A stretch of 64,000 nt of DNA from Methylocella tundrae (GCF_038024855.1 NZ_CP139089.1:1736001-1800000); one strand, 5' to 3'; numbered from the stretch's first letter, positions 1-11,024 are shown. Notes: generated from the letters alone by a model not told the origin. Program-made: numbers and translations.

Positions 1-500
1 CAATCGACGCCAATCAGCTGATCGGCGATTTTCTTCTGCTCGTCAGTCAAAACTGCATACAGTTTGACCGTTGCCGGTTTGACCGCCTTCAGGGATTCGA
101 GCATGGCCTCCATGCCGCCGATGCGGGCGTCCATCCGCTCAACGACGCCGCCCTTTTGCATCGCTCCCATCATGCTTTCGCGCATGTCCTGCATGACCTT
201 CACCCGGCCCTTGACGGTCTCGGCATATCCGTTCCAGGCTTCGGTTTGGGCGTCGGTTATCTTAAGCTCATCCTTCAGATAGGCGAGCCGCCCCGAAACC
301 ATGGCGCCCATCCTTGCCTGGCCGCCGCGCATCATGCCCTGGCCCATCATTCCGCGCCCCATCATGCCCATCGTCGGGCAGCCGCCGCCCATCATCCCCA
401 TCGTGGGCGCTGCCTGATCGTCGTCTTCGGCGATGGACGGTGAGAGGACGGCTCCACTCAATGCGAAACCAAGAGCGGCCGTTGCGAAGAACTTGTTCAT
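1..500 (-). CDS. Spy/CpxP-like periplasmic LTXXQ-motif protein (C-terminus outside window)
   Basis: Reading leftward from ATG at 498-500 gives an open frame of 166 codons that leaves the window before a stop. It begins with a short signal-peptide-like stretch (MNKFFATAALGFALSGAV), followed by a Met/Gly-rich segment with repeated MMG motifs around residues 34-65. A predicted helical part follows with LKITDAQTEAW and, near the window edge, LTDEQKKIADQL. These two LTxxQ-type motifs are the hallmark of the Spy/CpxP family of periplasmic chaperones and metal-stress proteins. The Met-rich segment suits copper binding, and the gene lies beside the copper ATPase cluster in the same orientation. Copper-responsive function is inferred. 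The family assignment rests on the motifs. Confidence 0.8.
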   Translation of the reverse strand, partial: MNKFFATAALGFALSGAVLSPSIAEDDDQAAPTMGMMGGGCPTMGMMGRGMMGQGMMRGGQARMGAMVSGRLAYLKDELKITDAQTEAWNGYAETVKGRVKVMQDMRESMMGAMQKGGVVERMDARIGGMEAMLESLKAVKPATVKLYAVLTDEQKKIADQLIGVD

Positions 501-719
501 TGCAGTGCTCTTTCTGTTCTCACTCGACAACACAACTCGAAATATTATTCTCCTTATCCGCCTCGCCGGCATTGACCGAGAGCAATTTGTGGACGTTGAG
601 ATGGGACGCGCGCTTGGATGCGCCCTCAGAGTCTGCACATGCTGACGCTTGCTCACATGAATGAAAGCTCGTCGGCAGAATCGACCTCGGGCTTGGGCGC
701 TAAGCGGCTGACTCATCGT

Positions 720-836
720 CTAGCGCCCCAGATATTTGATAAGCGCGGCGATGCCGAGGAGGACCAGAATGACGATCAGGAGGCCGACCAGCCACATCCC
801 CGACATGCCGCCCGTCATTCCATCAAGTCCCATCAT
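720..836 (-). CDS. 38-residue single-pass membrane peptide
   Basis: A short open frame starts with MMGLDGMTGG and continues into one strongly hydrophobic helix (WLVGLLIVILVLLGIAAL), ending in IKYLGR. A good ribosome-binding site (GAGGAGG) lies about 5 bases upstream of the ATG. That site overlaps the end of the upstream copper ATPase gene, so the two are almost certainly co-transcribed. Similar Met-rich mini-membrane proteins are common beside copper P-type ATPases in Proteobacteria. The function is unknown, and the Met residues might take part in copper handling. Only one transmembrane segment is visible. Confidence 0.7.
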   Translation of the reverse strand: MMGLDGMTGGMSGMWLVGLLIVILVLLGIAALIKYLGR

Positions 837-846
837 CGCGGCCTCC

Positions 847-3237
<2,391 letters not shown>

Positions 3238-3249
3238 AATTGGGCTCTT

Positions 3250-3546
3250 CTAGGCGCAGCGCCATGATACGGCGTTGAAGACGGGAACAAACACTGCTGC
3301 CGCGAGCCAAGCGAAAGCGACGTTGCTCAGGATGCCCTCGACCAGTCCGGCCGCCGACAGCAGTGGGGCTGCGGTAAAGAGTCCGAGCCAGGCGTGAGAG
3401 GCTTGCAAGCCCGGCAGCAGCAACGCCACGAGCGCGCATGCGACATAGATCACGACAAGCGTGGTTGTAAGCCCGACGCCGACGGCAGCCAAAGACAATC
3501 TGATCGATTCATGAAAAGGTTCGTTCGCCCCTACATTTTTCCTCAT
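3250..3546 (-). CDS. DUF5676-like small membrane protein
   Basis: The 98-residue protein starts at ATG 3544-3546 (MRKNVGANEPFHESIRLS). A longer frame to a TTG at 3633 exists, but its extra residues look non-coding. Three hydrophobic segments are visible, at roughly residues 18-42, 48-62 and 70-92. The tail, with FAWLAAAVFVPVFN, resembles DUF5676 membrane proteins, which often accompany YHS/HMBD-type copper ATPases. The gene ends 13 bases before the ATPase start, so it is likely in one operon with it. No catalytic motif is seen. The assignment to DUF5676 is by resemblance and moderately certain. Confidence 0.65.
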   Translation of the reverse strand: MRKNVGANEPFHESIRLSLAAVGVGLTTTLVVIYVACALVALLLPGLQASHAWLGLFTAAPLLSAAGLVEGILSNVAFAWLAAAVFVPVFNAVSWRCA

Positions 3547-4220
3547 CTGGTCCGGCCACCATCCCAGCTGTCGCTCTAACGCCCGCCGGACTCCTTTGAA
3601 CGTTGCCCCGCGGCGCCATTCGCAAGAAGCCAAGCCGCGGGCGTCTGAGGCCGTGTCACGCTGCAGTTAATCGCGAGCCGGCCATTGATCACGATTTCAA
3701 TGGCTTACGATTGCATATAATTTTCGACTGTACAGATTATCGTGAGACAGGGAACGGATTTATGCAGTTTATATGAGATTTATGTCATTGACGTTGGTGA
3801 AACATTCGCGTTCACCACGGCTTCAGAAATACGATAGTGGCCATCGTCGCGAAGCCGTTTAACCTCGAAGCACGCTTTGTCGACGTAGTCTTGACAATGT
3901 CTATTCCAATCTCACATTTGCAGCATATCTGAGACTGGATGGTTGTTGACTCTCACAATTTACTGCAGCATTTTTCACCAACCGGGTCAGTCTCACCATT
4001 ACGTACAGCGCGACAGCCGCATTGGGATCAGATCCAGGCCATGACAGCGCGTCGTCCCCACTCAGAATGCAACGCAGGGCGACGACGCAAAGGCCGTGAA
4101 GCACGCCATCCTTTCCGCAAACAGCGTGTCGTTCCCGCCGCGGCGCTCGATTGCTTCGCGCCCGACAAGAAGCAATCCGACAACAGGCGCCCATACAACG
4201 ATCTTTGAGGAAGTGAAGCC
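3547..4220. other. Intergenic region without a convincing gene
   Basis: About 670 bases. Several short open frames exist on both strands, but none has a recognisable protein, a good ribosome-binding site or coding-like composition. The centre (about 3690-3790) is clearly more AT-rich than its surroundings. That fits a promoter region for the copper cluster reading leftward, or a junction between segments of different origin. A run of codons at about 4040-4205 on the plus strand ends just before the next gene and may be a degenerate gene tail. Confidence 0.5.
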
Positions 4221-4514
4221 ATGAAGCTTGTCCGTCGCCAGTTTCTCTTCCTTGCAGGCGCAGCGATCGTGGTGCCCGCGATTGGGCAGAACGCCAAGCT
4301 CACCCTTCTCATCATCCGCCACGCCGAAAGGCCGGACGAAGCCTGGCCCGGCCCGGGCCTCACGCCCGGGCCTCACGCCCGAGGGTTCGCCGGACAAGAA
4401 GTCACTGGTGATCCGCGGCTGGGAGCGCGCCGGCAGCTGGTCGGCGCTGTTCGGCGCGGGACTGGGCGGCGTCGATTTCCCGCAGCACCGCTCATGAAGC
4501 TGGTGTGCCTCTAA
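4221..4514 (+). pseudogene. Histidine phosphatase (phosphoglycerate-mutase-like) remnant, frameshifted and truncated
   Basis: A good start context (GAGGAAG upstream of ATG 4221) leads into a signal-peptide-like start (MKLVRRQFLFLAGAAIVVP). Then comes LTLLIIRHAERPD, the RH motif that carries the phosphorylated His of the histidine phosphatase superfamily. The frame is then broken by a perfect 13-bp tandem duplication (4351-4376). Removing one copy restores a continuous reading (GLTPEGSPDKKSLVIRGWERAGSW...) to a stop at about 4498. Even so repaired, the protein would be only about 90 residues against about 180-220 for the family. It therefore also lacks its C-terminal half, which was lost at the junction where the IS5 element now sits. 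Confidence 0.8.
4351..4376 (+). repeat. 13-bp perfect tandem duplication (unit GCCCGGGCCTCAC)
   Basis: Two head-to-tail copies of a 13-bp unit. Because 13 is not a multiple of 3, the duplication shifts the reading frame of the surrounding histidine phosphatase remnant, so it is probably the inactivating mutation or an early decay event. Confidence 0.9.
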
Positions 4515-5781
4515 CAGGCTGCTGAAAAACCCTTTCGCTTAAGCCGCGTTCATGATTCCCTCGTGTTGCGAAGGGAGCGAACGAATGCGCGGGTCGGACG
4601 AACAGGCGGGGCGGCTTTTCAGCTATGTCGATCTGGAGACGAGGGTGCGGCGCGATCATCCGCTGCGCGCGATCCGGGCAATTGTGAACGATGCGCTGTC
4701 GGCCTTGGCGCCGGATTTCGCGGCGCTTTATTCGAAGACCGGCCGGCCGTCGATCGCGCCGGAGCGGCTGTTGCGCGCCATGCTGCTGCAAGCCTTCTAT
4801 TCGGTGCGCTCCGGGCGGCAGTTGATGGAGCGGCTCGACACCGATCTTCTGTTTCGCTGGTTCGTCGGCCTTTCGGTCGACGATGCGGTATGGGACGCTA
4901 CCGTGTTCTCGAAGAACCGCGACCGCCTGCTTGAAGGCGCCATCGCGGCACAATTTCTGGCGGCGGTTCTGGCTCGGCCCCGCGTGAAGAGGCTTCTGTC
5001 AAACGAGCATTTCTCCGTTGACGGCACACTGATCGAGGCCTGGGCGTCGATGAAGAGCTTCAAGCCCAGGGACGGCTCGGGCGATGAGCCGCCGCCCGGC
5101 TCCGGGCGCAACACCGAGGTTGATTTCAAGGGCGAGAAGCGCTCGAACGAGTCGCACGCCTCGACCACCGATCCCGAGGCCAAGCTCTACCGCAAGGGCG
5201 CGGGCATGGAAGCCAGGCTCGCTTTTCTTGGCCACGCCTTGATGGAGAATCGCTCCGGCCTCATCGTCAACGCCTGCCTGACCCCAGCCGACGGCCAAGC
5301 CGAACGAACCGCCGCGCTCGTTATGATCGAGCCGCTCGCCAATCGCCCGTCCGGCGTGACGCTTGGCGCCGACAAGGGCTATGACGCCCGCGTTTTCGTC
5401 AATGAGCTGCGCTCGATGAACGTGCGGCCGCATGTGGCGCAAAACAACAATGGACGCCGCTCGGCCATCGACCGGCGCACGACGCGCCATCCCGGCTATG
5501 CGGTCAGCCAGCGCATCAGAAAACGTATTGAAGAAGCGTTCGGCTGGATGAAGACGGTCGCTGGTCAGCGCAAGACCAGGTTCCGGGGCGTCGAGCGGGT
5601 CGCCTGGTCCTTCGCCTTCGCAGCCGCCGCCTATAATCTCATCCGATTGCCGAAGTTGATGGGGGAAACCGCGTGATGGGGCGCCAAGCCCAGCCGGGCC
5701 CCGCCGCGCGGCGCGGGGCGCCCGCGAAAATCACGCCCCAACCCCGAAAATCGCAAAGGCAAGGCGTTTTTCAGCAGCCTG
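4515..5781 (+). mobile_element. IS5-family element, copy A (1,267 bp)
   Basis: The element is bounded by inverted repeats CAGGCTGCTGAAAAAC (4515) and GTTTTTCAGCAGCCTG (ending 5781), and flanked by the 4-bp direct repeat CTAA (4511-4514 and 5782-5785). The CTAR target is characteristic of the IS5 group. A second copy of exactly the same length lies at 16541-17807 in the opposite orientation. It carries one complete transposase gene. A GC-rich dyad (GCCCCGC...GCGGGGC, about 5700) follows the gene inside the right end and could act as a terminator. Confidence 0.95.
4585..5676 (+). CDS. IS5-family transposase (copy A)
   Basis: DDE transposase of 363 residues from ATG 4585, which has AGGGAG six bases upstream. 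An in-frame ATG at 4552 would give 374 residues. The N-terminal part (FSYVDLETRVRRDHPLRAIR) is the DUF772-type domain. The DDE_Tnp_1 catalytic core includes SVDGTLIEAW, GADKGYDA and the C-terminal RIEEAFGWMKTV with the catalytic Glu. It is intact. It differs from the other copy in this window by only four residues (Gly/Glu, Gln/Lys, Arg/Lys, Ala/Gly), which points to recent spread of the element in this genome. Confidence 0.95.
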   Translation: MRGSDEQAGRLFSYVDLETRVRRDHPLRAIRAIVNDALSALAPDFAALYSKTGRPSIAPERLLRAMLLQAFYSVRSGRQLMERLDTDLLFRWFVGLSVDDAVWDATVFSKNRDRLLEGAIAAQFLAAVLARPRVKRLLSNEHFSVDGTLIEAWASMKSFKPRDGSGDEPPPGSGRNTEVDFKGEKRSNESHASTTDPEAKLYRKGAGMEARLAFLGHALMENRSGLIVNACLTPADGQAERTAALVMIEPLANRPSGVTLGADKGYDARVFVNELRSMNVRPHVAQNNNGRRSAIDRRTTRHPGYAVSQRIRKRIEEAFGWMKTVAGQRKTRFRGVERVAWSFAFAAAAYNLIRLPKLMGETA

Positions 5782-5785
5782 CTAA

Positions 5786-6647
5786 AAGCCGTGACCACGA
5801 CATTTGGCGTTGATCTCGCCGGAACCATGGCCTCGCCATCCGGCCCGGAAGAATTGACCATCCGACGATGATGTCTCGCCAGAGCCCCAGATCGCCGCCA
5901 TGGGCTCGGCATGGTGCGCGTTGATAATTGTTCCGAGCGCCCTCTATAGGTTTCCTCGCGCAGATACCAGGTGTGAATCCAGGCGAGTTGCGCCTTGGTC
6001 ACGCCCTGCGATGCATTGGCCATTCGCTCCAGACCGAGATTGGTGCCGTCTGCGAGGATGGCCGCGAGCAGCGCGTTCTAGTTGTCGACCGGCTTACCGG
6101 AACGAAGATCGGCAAAAGTCTGCGCAAAGCCGGTGCAGCGGTCGACTTCGTGCAGAAGCTCGGTAATGCGAACTCGCGGCATCAGCCGGTCAAGGGCTCT
6201 GTCCAGACGCTCGGCTTCCGGGGGCGTGATCACCAGAGTCGGCGAGACGTGAAGAACTCTATTTCTAAGTACGATGCCTTTGAGGCGGTCATGGCGCAAT
6301 GCGTTGGCGAAACGATGGAGCCGCCAGTCCAGCAGACGGCTGCGCTCCCGCAGATAGTCTTCGCATTCCACCGGCACGGCCAGCGCCTTTGCGTTTTCGG
6401 CAACGTCAGCTTTCGCCAGAAGATAGCGGTCGAATTGTTGATAGTTCCTGGTTCCTTCGATCCAAATGTCGCCGAAAGCCAGCCGGCGGCACAAAACGGC
6501 GAGGGTCGCGATTTCGTAAAGCCGGCGCTTAACGCCACCATCTTTCACAACGATACGTTGCCAGCCTCTTAGCAGGAACGACACCATCGACCGAAAGTTC
6601 GGCAATTCTACTGCCGTTGAGGTCGATTCTCCGAGTGCTGGCGGCAA
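5786..6647 (-). pseudogene. Tn3-family transposase (TnpA) fragment
   Basis: The minus-strand frame reads RRLYEIATLAVLCRRLAFGDIWIEG..., then LDRALDRLMPRVRITELLHEVDRCTGF, typical of the central part of Tn3 TnpA. An in-frame TAG at 6078-6080 interrupts it. The same frame then continues with LAAILADGTNLGLERMA and AQLAWIHTWYLREETY. A frameshift near 5950 follows, and GETSSSDGQFFRAGWRG is then readable. The rest of the catalytic C-terminus is missing at the IS5 junction, and most of the N-terminal half is absent. It is a dead, multiply mutated relic of a Tn3-type transposon. Confidence 0.85.
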
Positions 6648-6787
6648 TTAGGGCGATTTTTCCGTCGATCCAACAGTTCTTTAATTCGATATCGTGTGGC
6701 ACAATTGCGCCCTCGAGATTGCGGATCGGCGGCAGGCTCGCGAAGGCACCGCCAGGCTTTTGGGAACAGGCACCGCCGACGGCGGCC

Positions 6788-7324
6788 TCAAGGGTTGTTG
6801 AGCAGGTGATCGTTGATCAGCGCGGCCGCACCGCGATTCCAGGAATAGTCCGCGCCGAGGCGAAGGTCGCTTTGCCGCGCGTGGACGAGGGCGCCGGTGC
6901 GCGCGTCGCGAATCTGGAACCGCACCGCGTAATCCGTCCGGCTGATCCGTGTCACGACGCCGACAAAGGATTGATCGGCGCCGAGCTCTAGCGCGATGGC
7001 GGCTTCGCAGCCGTGGCATTGATGCAGCGAGCGCCCTTTCACGGCCTCGCCCTCGCCGCCCGAGACGTCGACGAGGCTGTAGCGCCCGGACCCCGCGATG
7101 AGCCGGCGCGCCTCGCTCGTCGCTTGATCGAGGTGCGCAAGGTCGGCGGCGTGATCGCCCGCAATTCCCGCGCCGCCGCTGAAATCGTCGAGTTCGAAAT
7201 CAAACACCGCAAGCTTGATCGGCGACGGCTCGGCGCTGGCGCGAAATCTTGCGGGGAGCGCCGCGAACAAGGCGATGACGCAGGCGGCGAGCAACCGGCG
7301 ACACAGGAAAAATGGGTTCCTCAC
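6788..7324 (-). CDS. DUF2380/DUF3280-like secreted protein B
   Basis: The 178-residue protein starts at GTG 7322-7324 with AAGGAG about 10 bases upstream. The frame extends further, but that part overlaps the preceding gene. It has a signal peptide (RRLLAACVIALFAALPARFRA) and then IKLAVFDFELDDFS, followed by a region with GRYSLVDVSGGEGEAVKG, an HQCHGCEAAIALELGAD segment and a C-terminal RDARTGALVHARQSD. This matches the DUF2380/DUF3280 type of secreted protein, often found near PQQ-alcohol dehydrogenase genes in methylotrophs. It is the third gene of a leftward operon with the SRPBCC gene and a paralogue (7823-8335). The biochemical role is unknown. The Cys pair (CHGC) could form a disulfide. 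Confidence 0.75.
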   Translation of the reverse strand: MRNPFFLCRRLLAACVIALFAALPARFRASAEPSPIKLAVFDFELDDFSGGAGIAGDHAADLAHLDQATSEARRLIAGSGRYSLVDVSGGEGEAVKGRSLHQCHGCEAAIALELGADQSFVGVVTRISRTDYAVRFQIRDARTGALVHARQSDLRLGADYSWNRGAAALINDHLLNNP

Positions 7325-7359
7325 TGGCACGGCTCCTTGGCCATTCGATGAAAGCGACC

Positions 7360-7796
7360 TCAGCGGGACGCGGCTTCTTGCTGGACCTCGCGTTCGATGC
7401 CGCTGATCAAGTCCGACAGGGCGCCCTAAAGAAGGGCGACCATCTCGTCCTTCGCTTCCGGCGCGACGTCGATATCGACGGTCCATGAGACTTCGGATCG
7501 ATCCTTCGGCGCGGGGCGGACTTCGACTGTTCCAACATAGTTTTTGACGGGAAAGGGCGAGCGCGTCGCGTGTAGCGGAAGCGCCGGGGCTGATGATCGA
7601 TCTCATCGACACGGTCCTCGACCTCACCACCGCTGGCGATGCGTAGGAACCGCAGGGCGCCTTCGCCTCGGCCTTCGGCGCGGCAGCTCTCGATGAGCGG
7701 GAGCCAGCGGTCGATACCGCCGATCCCGGCGACGGCGGTCCAGACCGCGTCGCTCAGCACGCCGATCGTTTTGGTAGAGTTTATTGTCTCAAGCAT
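7360..7796 (-). pseudogene. SRPBCC-family (MxaD-like) gene, frameshifted and with an in-frame stop
   Basis: Starting at ATG 7794-7796 (GGAGAG upstream), the protein begins MLETINSTKTIGVLSDAVWTAV and continues GGIDRWLPLIESCRAEG and GALRFLRIASGGEVEDRVDEI. This is a START/SRPBCC lipid-binding-like fold as in MxaD of methanol dehydrogenase clusters. Near 7560 the frame slips. The continuation FPVKNYVGTVEVRPAPKDRSEVSW...APEAKDEMVALL is in another frame, followed by an in-frame TAG (7426-7428), then GALSDLISGIEREVQQEAASR to a stop at 7360. Two independent lesions make it a pseudogene unless one is a sequencing error. It sits between two DUF2380-like genes with 26 and 35-bp gaps. Confidence 0.75.
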
Positions 7797-7822
7797 GGGC
7801 GACTCTCCAAAGTTGGCGTCCG

Positions 7823-8335
7823 CTACGAGGGCGGCAGCGCGGTGACCTCGTCGAAGATGAAGGCTTCGGCCCGGCGCCAGGCGTCGTCCGTGTCGCCGCG
7901 AAAGGTGAACAGCTTGTCGAACAGGACGCGCCCCGTCTTGGCGTCGATCGCCTCGATCTTCGCCCATTGCACCAGCGTGCTCATCTTGTGGATCCCGCCA
8001 ATAATGACGACGTCCGCGCCAGCTTCGCGCGCGGCGGCGAGGAGATTGGGAACAGTCGTGCCCGTGAGAGAGCATGGCTCGGGGCTGCACACCGGCGTCA
8101 CGACCTGGAACTGCGAGCCTTTGGCGAGATCGCTCCTGAGGGCGCCCGCGAAGGCGGTGAGCCGCGCCTCATGCTCTTTGCGCTGATCGCGCACCTCGCC
8201 CGACGTGTCGAGATAGTCGAAGTCGATCACCGCGATCGCGCCGCCCTGCACCTTCGCGCCGGCATCCTCGGCCTTGCCGCAGGACGGCGCCAGCCACAGG
8301 CCGGCAGCCAGTATCGGAAGAAGTAAATGACGCAT
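7823..8335 (-). CDS. DUF2380/DUF3280-like secreted protein A
   Basis: This 170-residue protein has a signal peptide (MRHLLLPILAAGLWLAPSCG; the Cys suggests a possible lipoprotein) followed by AIAVIDFDYLDTSGEVRDQRKEHEARL. A mixed alpha/beta body includes FQVVTPVCSPEPCSL and GADVVIIGGIHKMSTLVQWAKIEAIDAKTGRVLFDK. It resembles the DUF2380/DUF3280 family and is a distant paralogue of the product at 6788-7324. It is the first gene of the leftward operon and is divergent from the histidine kinase at 8523. The promoter lies in the 187-bp gap. Its function is unknown. Context suggests a periplasmic accessory to PQQ-linked alcohol oxidation. Confidence 0.75.
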   Translation of the reverse strand: MRHLLLPILAAGLWLAPSCGKAEDAGAKVQGGAIAVIDFDYLDTSGEVRDQRKEHEARLTAFAGALRSDLAKGSQFQVVTPVCSPEPCSLTGTTVPNLLAAAREAGADVVIIGGIHKMSTLVQWAKIEAIDAKTGRVLFDKLFTFRGDTDDAWRRAEAFIFDEVTALPPS

Positions 8336-8522
8336 GTCGCAAATCCCCGTTGTTTCGCCGTCACCTTGCGCGGACGGCGGGCGGCCGGAAAGCGCGCGCG
8401 TCCCGGCTATGGCCGGGCAATTTGCCCGATCGTCCGCGCGCGCCTTCCATGGGGCGGGTTCCGCCTCTAGACTAAGCGCGGCTTTGCGGCTGCGGCCGCC
8501 AACCTCGCGAAAGAATTCGCCA
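8336..8522. promoter_or_regulatory. Divergent promoter region between DUF2380 operon and sensor kinase
   Basis: The 187-bp gap separates oppositely transcribed genes and must hold both promoters. It is GC-rich, and no clear -35/-10 pair can be picked by eye. The response regulator encoded downstream is the natural candidate to bind here. Confidence 0.45.
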
Positions 8523-9935
8523 ATGCGAGCGTCAAGGATCGACCTCAAGCTTCGGCTCGCCCTGCGCGTCGCCGCTCTGGCGGCGTTCTGTTTCGCCGCC
8601 GCCGCGGCTTACGTTCTGTTCGAGACGGACCGCGCCGCGCAGGCGCGGGCGAACTGGATCGCCGAGGTCCTCGCCAAAGACCTCGCGCTGCAACAGGGCC
8701 AGCTCCACTGGATCAAGGGCGCGCCCAGCCAGTTCCCCGATTTGCAGAGAATTGCGCCGGCGCTGATGGCGCCCGGCGTCTGCGTCGCCTATCGCGCGCG
8801 GGATGGCGAGATGATTCAGCGCCTGTGCAGCGGCGTCGCGCCCGGCGACGCCGGCGCCCCACAGCTTTTCGCCGACCTCTACCAGCGCCTGTTTGGCGCG
8901 GACCGGGAGTCGGCGCGTCCCGTCATCTACCACGGCGAGGCGCAGGGGGAGGCTGTGGCGTCCATTGATCGCCAGAGCCTCATCGGACAGAGCTGGCATG
9001 AGACGAGCCGCCTCGTCGGGGTCCTCGCCGTCGCGTTGCTTGCGTTGTGCGTCCTTGTCTACGCTGCGCTCGCCGACGCCTTGCGGCCGACCCGGGCGAT
9101 CCGCGCCGGGCTTCAGCGCCTCGCCGCCGGCGATCTCTCGGCGCGTCTGCCGCCCTTCGACCTCGCCGAGCTTTCGGCGGTCGGCAACGTCTTCAATCAT
9201 CTCGCCGGCAGCCTTGAGACGACGCTCGCCGAGCGCAACGCGCTGACGCAGCGGCTGATCGCGGTCCAGGACGAGGAGCGGCGCCATCTTGCGCGCGAGC
9301 TGCACGATGAATTCGGGCAGTGCCTCGCCGCCATCGGTGCGGTCGCGGCCTCCGCCGACCAGACCGCGCGGCGGGAGTATCCGGCGCTGGCGCCCGCGTG
9401 CCAGAGCATCGCCCGCACGGCCGCGCATATGATGGAGGTGCTGCGCGGCGCGCTTTTGCGCCTGCGTCCGCCCGATGTCGATGAGCTTGGCCTCGCCGCG
9501 AGCCTTGAAGGCTTGGTTTCTGGATGGAACGGCCGCTGCGCTGGCGGCACGCGTTTTTCAATCGAGCTTGGCGGCGAATTCGACGCGCTGCCGCGCGATT
9601 TCGCGGCGAGCCTTTACAGGATCGCGCAGGAAGCGATCACCAATGCCGCGAAACATGCAGAGGCTTCGCAGGTGACGCTGAGGCTTGACATGCGGGAGCC
9701 CGCCGAAGCGGATCAGCGCGCGCGCATCGAGCTTACAGTCGATGACGACGGCAAGGCCGGGGCCGACGTCTCGGTCAAATCCGGCATGGGGCTGCTTGGC
9801 ATGCGCGAGCGCATCGCCGCGCTCGGCGGCGCATTGAGCATCGAGACCTCGCGCCCGAGCGGGCTTCGCCTTCGCGCGCGAATTCCCGTCCCGCCAGCGG
9901 AAACGCCCCCGGACGAGACGAGGGACGCGGCGTGA
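8523..9935 (+). CDS. MoxY/FlhS-like sensor histidine kinase
   Basis: From ATG 8523 the protein has 470 residues. An upstream in-frame ATG at 8334 lies in the divergent promoter and its extra residues look non-coding. Order of parts: membrane helix (about 13-33), a periplasmic sensing region (about 35-160) like the LapD/MoxY N-terminal domain, a second helix (about 163-182), and a HAMP linker (RPTRAIRAGLQRLAAGDL). Then comes a HisKA_3 dimerisation segment with RRHLARELHDEFGQ (phospho-acceptor probably His261) and a HATPase_c domain with EAITNAAKHAEAS and GMGLLGMRERIAALGG. It is coupled to the response regulator by a 4-bp overlap. Close relatives (MoxYX, FlhSR) control methanol/formaldehyde oxidation. 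The ligand here is not known. Confidence 0.88.
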   Translation: MRASRIDLKLRLALRVAALAAFCFAAAAAYVLFETDRAAQARANWIAEVLAKDLALQQGQLHWIKGAPSQFPDLQRIAPALMAPGVCVAYRARDGEMIQRLCSGVAPGDAGAPQLFADLYQRLFGADRESARPVIYHGEAQGEAVASIDRQSLIGQSWHETSRLVGVLAVALLALCVLVYAALADALRPTRAIRAGLQRLAAGDLSARLPPFDLAELSAVGNVFNHLAGSLETTLAERNALTQRLIAVQDEERRHLARELHDEFGQCLAAIGAVAASADQTARREYPALAPACQSIARTAAHMMEVLRGALLRLRPPDVDELGLAASLEGLVSGWNGRCAGGTRFSIELGGEFDALPRDFAASLYRIAQEAITNAAKHAEASQVTLRLDMREPAEADQRARIELTVDDDGKAGADVSVKSGMGLLGMRERIAALGGALSIETSRPSGLRLRARIPVPPAETPPDETRDAA

Positions 9936-10624
9936 CGGACGTTGCGATAATGCTCGTCGACGATCATGCGATAGTGCGCGAAGGCTATCGCGCGCTGTTG
10001 CAGCAACAGCCGCGCCTCAAGATCGTCGCCGAAGCGAGCGATGGCGCCGAGGCCTATCGTCTGTTCAAGCAAGCGAAGCCGGATCTCGTCATCATGGATC
10101 TAACCATGCCGGGCTTCGGCGGCGTCGAAGCTATCAGGCGCATCCGGCAATGGGATCCCAATGCCCGCATTCTGGTCTTCACCATGCATCAGAACGCCGC
10201 TTACGCCGTGCAGGCGATCCGCGCCGGGGCGAAGGGCTATGTCACCAAAAGCAGTCCGCCCGAAGCGCTGGTGCGCGCCGCCTTCGATGTGCTGCAAGGC
10301 AGAATTGCGCTCAGCGCCGACATAGACCATGAGCTCGCGCTGAGCCGCGTCGCAGATGCGCCGGTCGCCACCGATGTGCTGACGCCGCGCGAGTTCGAGA
10401 TTTTACGCATGTTGCTTGCGGAAAACTCGACCGAGGACATCGCCGGAATTCTTCACGTCAGCCCGAAGACGGTGGCGAATACGCGCTACCTCATCAAGGG
10501 CAAGCTTGGCGTTTCCTCCGACATTGAACTCGTTCTCGCGGCGCTGCGGCAGGGAATTTTGGGCGAGAGCGGACGCGTGGAGCCGGATGCGGGCGGCCCC
10601 TCGTGTCGCGATGACGTTAATTAG
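9932..10624 (+). CDS. NarL/FixJ-type response regulator (MoxX/FlhR-like)
   Basis: A 230-residue regulator. Its receiver domain has the acidic pair (LVDDH), phospho-acceptor Asp56 in LVIMDLTMPG, the conserved Lys in GAKGYVTKSS, and an output LuxR-type helix-turn-helix (LTPREFEILRMLL ... STEDIAGILHVSPKTVANTRYLIKGKLGV). The GTG start overlaps the stop of the kinase gene (GTGA), so the pair is translationally coupled and forms one two-component system. Likely targets are the divergent DUF2380/SRPBCC operon and possibly one-carbon genes elsewhere. That is inferred from family and position only. Confidence 0.92.
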   Translation: MTDVAIMLVDDHAIVREGYRALLQQQPRLKIVAEASDGAEAYRLFKQAKPDLVIMDLTMPGFGGVEAIRRIRQWDPNARILVFTMHQNAAYAVQAIRAGAKGYVTKSSPPEALVRAAFDVLQGRIALSADIDHELALSRVADAPVATDVLTPREFEILRMLLAENSTEDIAGILHVSPKTVANTRYLIKGKLGVSSDIELVLAALRQGILGESGRVEPDAGGPSCRDDVN

Positions 10625-11024
10625 GGTCTGCTCACGTGGGGATGATGGAGTCAATGGCTGCATTTCAATCAGGCATGAGCAATCTCCGTTAGCTGTTTCG
10701 GTATCCGAGGTCCGAGCCTAATTGCACGATCTGGTCGTTTCCGCACCAGCTCAAACTCACATTCGGTCGTCGTGCGAAACGACTGCACCATGATCCCGCT
10801 TGCTATGGGTGAGGCTCAGGAGGACGAGACCATTCTTCACTTCGGCTTTTCAAGCCACACAGACCCTCTTCAAGCCACACAGACCCTCGATTCGTCCACC
10901 CGGATCCGCCGAGACTGATCGGGCCTCGGTAGATTTTGTTTGTCGCTTCACACGGTCGATCTCTTTAGATCACCGTTAGGCGGCTTTCACGATGGTGTCG
11001 GATTGTACTTAAATCGGCTCTGTT
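10625..11024. other. Gene-free stretch with a possible transposase tail
   Basis: About 400 bases without an intact gene. On the minus strand a frame ending at 10669 reads ELVRKRPDRAIRLG and PRIPKQLTEIAHA before the stop. It looks like the C-terminal end of some transposase, but the family could not be recognised. A 20-bp tandem duplication lies at 10849-10888. The right part leads into the end of the ISL3 relic. Confidence 0.4.
10849..10888 (+). repeat. 20-bp perfect tandem duplication
   Basis: The unit TTCAAGCCACACAGACCCTC occurs twice head to tail. No gene is involved. It looks like a replication-slippage product in decayed IS flank. Confidence 0.85.
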
